From a virus: a DNA stretch of 24,971 nucleotides. Shown here piece by piece: positions 20,503 to 24,971 of the stretch. The position numbers and the translations under genes are program-made. The notes beneath the pieces were generated by a model. That model was not told where the DNA came from. It was given only the letters and a program-made list of their open reading frames with translations, and ran no database searches. Location: the IMG/VR virus record IMGVR_UViG_3300021440_000523, positions 1 through 24,971 of that record; one strand, 5' to 3'. Each line of letters begins with the position of its first letter. The first letter of the stretch is position 1.

Positions 20503-20518
20503 TTCTCTTCCAGAAAAA
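20503..20518 (+). repeat. dispersed motif copy, exact core 20508-20517
   Basis: TTCTCTTCCAGAAAAA, between the 20273 and 20546 genes. Confidence 0.8.
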
Positions 20519-20545
20519 GCAAGACGCTACAGAGGTTAACAATCA

Positions 20546-20902
20546 ATGTCGTTAGAACGTTCTAGATACGATTGGCCGAAGCTCATAGAGAAGTTAGGTA
20601 TCTCTACCTTCTACACTTGTGCTATCTGCTTTGCTCTTTGGCAAGTAGTGTTATGGCTCGGACCTCGGTTAGACACTGTAGTTAACAAGCATCTAGAGTT
20701 TGTTGACAAAGCGGGTCTTATCATGGAAGAGAACAAGGATACTCAACAACGTAATACGATTATCCTTGAGAAGCTATCGTTAGAGCAAATGTCTCATAAT
20801 GGTATTAGTTCCGGTCATTTAATGACTACGGAACGTATCGAGAAGAAGATTGATACAATCGGTTCCGATCTAACAGAAGTTAAAAAGAAGGTACTTCAAT
20901 AA
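20546..20902 (+). CDS. membrane-anchored coiled-coil protein (118 aa)
   Basis: GAGGTTAACAATCA precedes ATG 20546. Residues 20-40 (TFYTCAICFALWQVVLWL) form a membrane segment; after it the protein is a long charged helix with heptad character to the end (TERIEKKIDTIGSDLTEVKKKV). This N-terminal anchor plus coiled coil resembles small phage membrane proteins of unknown role and some holin-associated or Rz-like inner spanins. The stop overlaps the next start (TAATG). It is the only membrane protein in a run of basic ones. Confidence 0.6.
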   Translation: MSLERSRYDWPKLIEKLGISTFYTCAICFALWQVVLWLGPRLDTVVNKHLEFVDKAGLIMEENKDTQQRNTIILEKLSLEQMSHNGISSGHLMTTERIEKKIDTIGSDLTEVKKKVLQ

Positions 20903-21147
20903 TGTCTAAAGCAGTTAAACGTGTTCAATCGTTAGTTAACAAAATCGCTCGTCCTTACGCTAAGGCATATCATGGTGCTCATAAGCCTATGCCTAACAAT
21001 TATCTCCGTACGGGACGTAAAGGTACGGGTCTTCGTAAGCTAGTAGCAGATCGTATCAAGCTGGAACGTAAGCACGGCATGATTAAGAAACGTGACGGCT
21101 ATATCGGCAGCAAGTACGTCTATTCTTCGCATCACAAGCAATACTAA
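20902..21147 (+). CDS. very basic small protein (81 aa)
   Basis: The ATG overlaps the preceding stop. The protein has over 20 Lys/Arg residues and several His and Tyr, with segments such as LVADRIKLERKHGMIKKRDG and a C-terminus SSHHKQY. It is expected to bind nucleic acid or a strongly acidic surface. The stop is followed by one base and the next ATG. No family is recognised. Confidence 0.5.
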   Translation: MSKAVKRVQSLVNKIARPYAKAYHGAHKPMPNNYLRTGRKGTGLRKLVADRIKLERKHGMIKKRDGYIGSKYVYSSHHKQY

Positions 21148-21148
21148 C

Positions 21149-21301
21149 ATGCGTAAACGTCTCGCAACTCTCAACACTAGAGCTAATCGTATCTCCCAAC
21201 GTAAATCTCGTACGATTCTCCATGAGGGAGTAGTTCGCGGTCATGCTCTCACTAACAAACAACGTCGTTTCTTCGGAGCGATGAGTAGTAAGAAAGGGTA
21301 G
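21149..21301 (+). CDS. protamine-like basic protein (50 aa)
   Basis: I start at ATG 21149, one base after the previous stop; the in-frame ATG at 21092 lies inside the preceding gene. In 50 residues there are 14 Lys/Arg and a single acid (MRKRLATLNTRANRISQRKS onward), giving a strong net positive charge. There is no hydrophobic core, so it is unlikely to fold alone. Possible roles are DNA condensation or a minor capsid role. Not recognised. Confidence 0.5.
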   Translation: MRKRLATLNTRANRISQRKSRTILHEGVVRGHALTNKQRRFFGAMSSKKG

Positions 21302-21306
21302 TTAAT

Positions 21307-21483
21307 ATGGCTCTCAAACATCTTAAAAGCAGTACGAAACTTATTCTCAATCACGCTTCCGGCAACAAAGCTCTCGGTAAGATTCTCCGTAACGCAAGAG
21401 CTAAGGATATGAAGAATCGTCGTAAGATTCTTGGTCCCTTAGCTTCCAGAAAAGACCGTCAACACTATCAGAACTTTCAATAA
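21307..21483 (+). CDS. basic small protein (58 aa)
   Basis: ATG 21307 follows the preceding stop by 5 nt, with AAAGGGTAG upstream. Sixteen Lys/Arg against two acids in 58 residues, in two amphipathic helices (start MALKHLKSSTKLIL). An exact copy of the dispersed motif (21444-21453) is near the 3' end, read as Ala-Ser-Arg-Lys. It fits the surrounding set in size and charge. Confidence 0.5.
   Translation: MALKHLKSSTKLILNHASGNKALGKILRNARAKDMKNRRKILGPLASRKDRQHYQNFQ
21442..21453 (+). repeat. dispersed motif copy, exact core 21444-21453
   Basis: GCTTCCAGAAAA inside the 21307 gene; the left palindromic arm is lost here, leaving only the core. Confidence 0.7.
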
Positions 21484-21491
21484 GGTCTAAT

Positions 21492-21716
21492 ATGGCTCTA
21501 CGTCGTAAACGTATCAAGCCTTCCGTTATCTCTCATGCAGTTAAGAGAGCTACCGGGATGATGTACGCTCAAAGCGGTAATGTCGGTAGCGACAATATCC
21601 GCAAGTCAAAAGCTAATCATATCCGTTTTGTACGTAAGCAACCGGAAGGTAGAAAGTTTCTCCGTTCCGAAGTTAAAAGCAATATTCGCTCCTACGGGAA
21701 GAAAGCATACCTATGA
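21492..21716 (+). CDS. very basic small protein (74 aa)
   Basis: AAGGTCTAAT lies before ATG 21492. The protein is Arg/Lys-rich throughout (MALRRKRIKPSVISHAVKR at the start) with a Gly/Ser/Asn loop in the middle and a basic end. The start resembles the 58-aa neighbour (MAL followed by basic residues), so the two may be distant duplicates. It overlaps the next gene by 4 nt. No family is recognised. Confidence 0.5.
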   Translation: MALRRKRIKPSVISHAVKRATGMMYAQSGNVGSDNIRKSKANHIRFVRKQPEGRKFLRSEVKSNIRSYGKKAYL

Positions 21717-21919
21717 GTAAGCTAACAATCGTACATCGTCGTACGCATTACGCTTACCGTGATCTACTCAAACGTGGAGTGGGAGTAGATATCGGAGAAT
21801 ACAAAGGTAAGCGAATGGTTCCCGATAAACGTCGTCCCGTAGATAAGAAGAATCGTAAGAATGTCGCATCTATCCTAAAGACTCGCCGTAAAGCGGGTGA
21901 GTACGCTAGGGGACTCTAA
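21713..21919 (+). CDS. very basic small protein (68 aa)
   Basis: The ATG overlaps the previous stop (ATGA). About 21 of 68 residues are Lys or Arg, with six acids; the middle is Gly/Asp/Lys-rich (GVGVDIGEYKGKRMVPDKRR) and may form a small strand region. It stops 2 nt before the gp36-like gene, so it is co-translated with head-completion proteins, which supports a structural role. Function unknown. Confidence 0.5.
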   Translation: MSKLTIVHRRTHYAYRDLLKRGVGVDIGEYKGKRMVPDKRRPVDKKNRKNVASILKTRRKAGEYARGL

Positions 21920-21921
21920 CT

Positions 21922-22413
21922 ATGGTTGAATCTCTCAACTACACGTACTCTAGTGAGGCTGAGGTAAAACGCATTCTCACGACTAACGGTTATACGGACT
22001 ACACTACCGATGACCGTACTCCCGCAGACGTTATCGGAGATGCAGTTAATCAAGCTACTGATGAGGTTAATATCCGTTGCCTTAAATGGTACGGAGAATC
22101 CGACCTAGCTAATAACAGTTTCGTACGTCGATTAGCTACGTGGATTGCTTGTTACTTGTTAACGCAAGATCGTGGAGACGAGCCCCGTTATCAGGATGCT
22201 TATAACAAAGCTATCGAGACGCTAGACAAGGTATCAAGCGGGGAGTTTCAATTACCCCGTTGTCCTCAACGTGCGGACCTAACTCCGTGTATGAGCAACT
22301 ACGTGATTGACGATCGGTTCAAGAAGTCCAAGGTACGTGTTCAGGGTGCTACGAGTGTAGGACCAACGTATACGGAACAGAAACAAGACATTACTTTTGA
22401 TCCCCTTTGGTAG
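21922..22413 (+). CDS. gp36-like head-completion protein
   Basis: The 163-aa protein matches in pattern the phage Mu gp36 (DUF1320) family: an N-terminal helix-rich part, a segment PADVIGDAVNQATDEVNIRC, then LATWIACYLLTQDRGDEPRYQDAYNKA and LDKVSSGEFQLP. In related phages proteins of this kind sit at the head-tail junction, joining portal and tail. It starts 2 nt after the last basic gene. The C-terminal 50 residues (DDRFKKSKVRVQG) are longer than usual and may be disordered. The dispersed motif follows the stop. Confidence 0.7.
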   Translation: MVESLNYTYSSEAEVKRILTTNGYTDYTTDDRTPADVIGDAVNQATDEVNIRCLKWYGESDLANNSFVRRLATWIACYLLTQDRGDEPRYQDAYNKAIETLDKVSSGEFQLPRCPQRADLTPCMSNYVIDDRFKKSKVRVQGATSVGPTYTEQKQDITFDPLW

Positions 22414-22415
22414 TC

Positions 22416-22433
22416 CTTTTCCTTCCAGAAAAA
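22416..22433 (+). repeat. dispersed motif copy, exact core 22423-22432
   Basis: CTTTTCCTTCCAGAAAAA, in the 43-bp gap after the gp36-like gene. Confidence 0.8.
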
Positions 22434-22456
22434 GAATCCTCACACAGTAGTTAACA

Positions 22457-22777
22457 ATGCCAGCTAATAACACAATCATCAGTACTCCCGTCATTACGAA
22501 TACAACAATGACGAGTGCTAATACGGAATACTCATTCGAGATTCCGGCAGGAAGCGTACGGTTCTCCATCAAGTGCCAAGACGGTACTGCCTTTCGTCTA
22601 GCTTTCGTAACGGGAAAAGTAGCTACTCCTACCGCTCCCTACCTCACGATTCTCGCTAATGGTGCGTTAAATGATCCGGGAGATATCCAAATCGGTAGTA
22701 CCGCTCTCACGGTGTACGTAGCTTGTGCTTCCGCAGGGAAGATCATCGAATGTGTTAGCTATCCTCCCCGTACTTAG
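22457..22777 (+). CDS. beta-sandwich structural protein (106 aa)
   Basis: GTAGTTAACA precedes ATG 22457. The protein is beta-rich, with NTEYSFEIPAGSVRFSIKCQ and AFVTGKVATPTAPYLTILA, a pattern I remember in small phage proteins next to head-completion genes. Thr- and Val-rich strands and few charges suggest a virion protein, possibly a decoration or neck component. It is followed by the reverse-orientation motif that serves the next gene. Confidence 0.6.
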   Translation: MPANNTIISTPVITNTTMTSANTEYSFEIPAGSVRFSIKCQDGTAFRLAFVTGKVATPTAPYLTILANGALNDPGDIQIGSTALTVYVACASAGKIIECVSYPPRT

Positions 22778-22791
22778 AAGAAGCTTCTAGC

Positions 22792-22808
22792 TTTTCTCTG
22801 GAAGAAAA
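22792..22808 (-). repeat. dispersed motif near copy used as ribosome-binding site
   Basis: TTTTCTCTGGAAGAAAA; GGAAG ends 7 nt before ATG 22812. One mismatch to the core on the reverse strand. Confidence 0.6.
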
Positions 22809-22811
22809 TAA

Positions 22812-23834
22812 ATGATCGGCTCTCTATTTATGGGTGGTAGGAACGGAATCGGCGGACCATCGCTAGGTTTCGTTTCGTTGGTATCTGATAATGCCGCAGG
22901 CGGCGATTCGCCCACTGTCTTTACACTCGTCCTCGACGATTTGCTGACGCGGCGATTCACCGGCAAAAACCAACAGATGCAGTTGACGCTAGGGGGGCCG
23001 GCACCCGGCGACACCGCTTCTCTCACCCTCGACACCACCGATGTAACGTCGCTAGCGGCAAATATCCAGGCTGCGATCATTGCTATCAACGGCACGCTCA
23101 CTGGTCTAGTAACGGTCAGCGGTGTGGAAACGAATGCAGGCGACACTCAGACATTCACCATCACGTTCGACGCTTCGCTCGAAGCGGTGACGCTCGCCTT
23201 CCATGCTTCGTCTCAGTGGTATCCCACGATCACGCTCACCGAAGCGGTGACGCAGCAAGGTGTCGCGGACGTTGCCGGGGTCTATGAAGTGTCGCAAGTG
23301 CAAGCCATTGCAGTAGAAAATGGCGTTACCGGAGATACGACCACTGACAACAACGGAAACTCGGTCACTTGCGATGGAAACGGAACCTACGCATCTCACG
23401 TCACGGCATCCAACTGGACGAACGGAACGCCGGGAAACCCGATGAGTTTTACCTGCGATTCCTACGGACCACAGGGGACGGTCATTGGGTCAGGCAATGG
23501 TTCCGTCACGCGAATGGTGCTAGGCGTTACTCCGGTCACAGGCCAGCCCGAAATCCACACGATCACGCCGACACCGGCGAGCCCTACGGGCGGAACATGG
23601 AAGCCGTATGTTTCTGGTTCGGCGGTTGGATACGCAGACGGTGCTGCTCCAATTGCGGGAGTAATAGGTAACGTATTCGACCCAGCAAATTCTGCTCAGC
23701 CATCGGTTTCCGGTGGAATCGAATCAGGCCCAATTACCATCACAGCGCCAAGTAACGGCGTCCTTGCCGACGACGTACTCTCCCCCGTCAACGTCTCCCT
23801 GACCGCACCGGAAATCACGCACTCGATTAGTTAA
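22812..23834 (+). CDS. large beta-rich structural protein, foreign composition
   Basis: The 340-aa protein is Thr/Gly/Ser-rich with few charges. A region at about 45-140 has a strand-helix-strand pattern (QLTLGGPAPGDTASLTLD, then an Ala-rich helix) broadly like the N-terminal domain of the 14892 gene; later parts look like linked beta domains. It is probably a tail or fibre protein, or an adhesin-like virion part. From about 22857 the DNA is visibly richer in G+C than its neighbours and uses codons such as GGC, GCG and GAC, while the first 15 codons look phage-like. This suggests that most of the gene came recently from a host or another phage. Confidence 0.55.
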   Translation: MIGSLFMGGRNGIGGPSLGFVSLVSDNAAGGDSPTVFTLVLDDLLTRRFTGKNQQMQLTLGGPAPGDTASLTLDTTDVTSLAANIQAAIIAINGTLTGLVTVSGVETNAGDTQTFTITFDASLEAVTLAFHASSQWYPTITLTEAVTQQGVADVAGVYEVSQVQAIAVENGVTGDTTTDNNGNSVTCDGNGTYASHVTASNWTNGTPGNPMSFTCDSYGPQGTVIGSGNGSVTRMVLGVTPVTGQPEIHTITPTPASPTGGTWKPYVSGSAVGYADGAAPIAGVIGNVFDPANSAQPSVSGGIESGPITITAPSNGVLADDVLSPVNVSLTAPEITHSIS

Positions 23835-23836
23835 TT

Positions 23837-24589
23837 ATGCCCGTAATCGTCAAAGTTAAAGCAGCATCACGTACCGTACAACGGTATCTGAAAACGATAC
23901 CTCAACAGTTAGCTTCCAAGTCTCGTTCCGATCTAAACAAATGTCTTACCAACCACCTAGCCTACAATCTTTTCTCTAAGATCGAAAAAGCTTTCATAGA
24001 TAAGAGCAAGGGAGGATCGGACGAGCTTGGAAATTATTGGAAACCATTAGACCCGAAGACGATTGCCGCAAGACCACTCACGGAGAAAGAGGAGAAGAGA
24101 TTTGCTGACCGTAGCGAGAAGGGACTGTTAACTCCCGGAGAACTACGAATCTGGAAAGGTATCTTCGCTAGTCAGTTCGCTAAACATCGTAAGAGTATGA
24201 ACGATGCGAGAGCTAAATACCTTGCCGCTAAATCCGCATGGGCAATCTTGAAGAGTAAGGGAGCTAAGACACGGATAGGTTTCCTTTCCAGAAGAAAGGT
24301 ACTCATCCTACGTATCTCTGAAAGGTTGCTTAAATCAGTATCAGCCGGTACTCTTTCTGGAAACAGATATTACAAACCTCAAGAGCAAATCTTTAAGAAT
24401 GATGATGGAGAGTTACAGCTAGGTTCCGCAGTACCGTATGCAGAGCATATAAACAAAGCACGCAAGATCATCCCTAGTAAAACGGCTATGATTAGGGGTG
24501 GATGGGTTCGATGGGCTCTCAAGAAGTCCGCAATAGGTGTAGCCGAAGTTATCGCAACGAAAGTCTCAAGGTTAAACAATAGGAGTTAG
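23837..24589 (+). CDS. probable neck/tail-completion protein (250 aa)
   Basis: It begins 2 nt after the foreign gene and returns to phage codon use. The basic, helical first 150 residues are followed by a loop and a segment with AVPYAEHINKARKIIP, the pattern VPYAxxxxxxR seen in phage virion-morphogenesis (tail-completion) proteins, and a final amphipathic helix. In those families the protein closes the tail or neck at the junction to the head. Position after gp36-like and decoration-type genes agrees. Near copies of the dispersed motif are at 24286-24295 and 24354-24363. Confidence 0.6.
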   Translation: MPVIVKVKAASRTVQRYLKTIPQQLASKSRSDLNKCLTNHLAYNLFSKIEKAFIDKSKGGSDELGNYWKPLDPKTIAARPLTEKEEKRFADRSEKGLLTPGELRIWKGIFASQFAKHRKSMNDARAKYLAAKSAWAILKSKGAKTRIGFLSRRKVLILRISERLLKSVSAGTLSGNRYYKPQEQIFKNDDGELQLGSAVPYAEHINKARKIIPSKTAMIRGGWVRWALKKSAIGVAEVIATKVSRLNNRS

Positions 24590-24596
24590 TGATATG
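24572..24596 (+). repeat. duplicated gene leader, copy 1
   Basis: The 25-bp stretch including the end of the 23837 gene, the AGGAG site and ATG 24594 matches 24823-24847 at 24 positions. Confidence 0.7.
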
Positions 24597-24812
24597 GCTA
24601 AGAAGATAAAACTAAAAGTAGTAAGAGCCGTACAAGCTGTTACACGAGAAAGCGTACACCCTAACTATGCTAAGCATTTAATCAATAAACGTTCTGCTAA
24701 AAATCGGGATTATCGAAAAGATCGTGCTAAAAGTCTCAAAGATTGGCGTAAACGTATGCCGTCTACGGTACGGGGAATTGTTAAAGATAAGATGCAAAGT
24801 AGCTATACCTAA
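24594..24812 (+). CDS. very basic small protein (72 aa)
   Basis: ATAGGAGTTAGTGAT precedes ATG 24594. More than a third of the residues are Lys or Arg (RSAKNRDYRKDRAKSLKDWR in the middle). It is similar in size and charge to the six basic proteins at 20273-21919 and has the same leader as the next gene, so it may be one of a duplicated family. No known family. Confidence 0.5.
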   Translation: MAKKIKLKVVRAVQAVTRESVHPNYAKHLINKRSAKNRDYRKDRAKSLKDWRKRMPSTVRGIVKDKMQSSYT

Positions 24813-24822
24813 TGTCTCTCGA

Positions 24823-24847
24823 TTAAACAATAGGAGTTAATGATATG
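24823..24847 (+). repeat. duplicated gene leader, copy 2
   Basis: Matches 24572-24596 at 24 of 25 positions, covering the ribosome-binding site and start of the next basic gene. Confidence 0.7.
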
Positions 24848-24971
24848 TCTAACAAAATGAAAACGATCAAACGTCGTACCGTCTATACCGGGGATTCGTT
24901 ATCAGCAAATCGTAACTATGCTATGTTTAGCAAAAAGACAAAAATAGGTCGTGTGCGTCGTAAGGAATTGG
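24845..24971 (+). CDS. basic small protein, 3' end beyond window
   Basis: The first 42 codons are visible: MSNKMKTIKRRTVYTGDSLS and onward, with KKTKIGRVRRKE near the edge, very basic. The AGGAGTTAATGAT leader is almost the same as that of the 24594 gene, and the piece around NRNYA resembles HPNYA in that protein, so the two are likely paralogues. The gene continues past the window. Confidence 0.5.
   Translation, partial: MSNKMKTIKRRTVYTGDSLSANRNYAMFSKKTKIGRVRRKEL

Noticed and set aside
494-24363. Dispersed motif as a simple transcription terminator
   Set aside because: The 6-bp AT-rich stem is weak, there is no T-run after it, and many copies lie in the middle of genes.
1-24971. CRISPR array or integrase/attachment site
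   Set aside because: No regularly spaced repeats and no recombinase gene are visible, so the temperate state is not shown by this window.

Overview
The window reads as part of a tailed-phage (or prophage) genome, of about 45-47% G+C by eye. Almost every gene is short, on the + strand, and packed with 1-10 nt gaps or ATGA/TAATG overlaps. The virion core is clear: a terminase small-subunit candidate (7653-8630), large terminase (12563-14176), a probable prohead protease/scaffold (16735-17973), a head-decoration protein (18032-18856), the major capsid protein (18918-20045), a gp36-like head-completion protein (21922-22413) and a probable neck/tail-completion protein (23837-24589). The host is probably a planctomycete. 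This is inferred from remembered resemblance of several proteins (14892-16181, 16455-16700, 22457-22777, 23837-24589) and of the transposase C-terminus to planctomycete families, not from a search.

Layout. 1-1819: 3' part of a Toprim plus P-loop ATPase primase/helicase. 1872-7595: small accessory genes, many membrane-anchored, with a papain-like (C1A) cysteine protease, a CsrA homologue and a lipoprotein. One small membrane-protein gene here is split by a complete IS1595-type element (2905-4085) with 24-bp terminal inverted repeats and a perfect 8-bp target duplication. 7653-14176: small and large terminase genes separated by about 4 kb of small genes, including an HTH regulator, an HNH endonuclease and a 260-bp gene-free stretch full of hairpins. 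14177-16454: small acidic genes, a large inverted repeat and one counter-oriented 429-aa gene. 16455-20272: head genes ending in a strong intrinsic terminator. 20273-24971: a run of tiny, very basic proteins mixed with head-completion and tail genes, plus one compositionally foreign gene (22812-23834).

The most striking unexplained signal is a dispersed motif, TTCCAGAAAA, usually in a longer palindromic form TTTTCT-TCC-AGAAAA. It occurs 13 times exactly, plus about eight near copies, spread across both intergenic DNA and genes and mostly in one orientation. In genes it is read in different frames, so selection appears to act on DNA or RNA rather than protein. It resembles in distribution the stoperator sites of mycobacteriophage L5 and could be a genome-wide operator, possibly for the HTH protein at 10444-10692. 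No portal gene is recognisable in its usual place between large terminase and protease.
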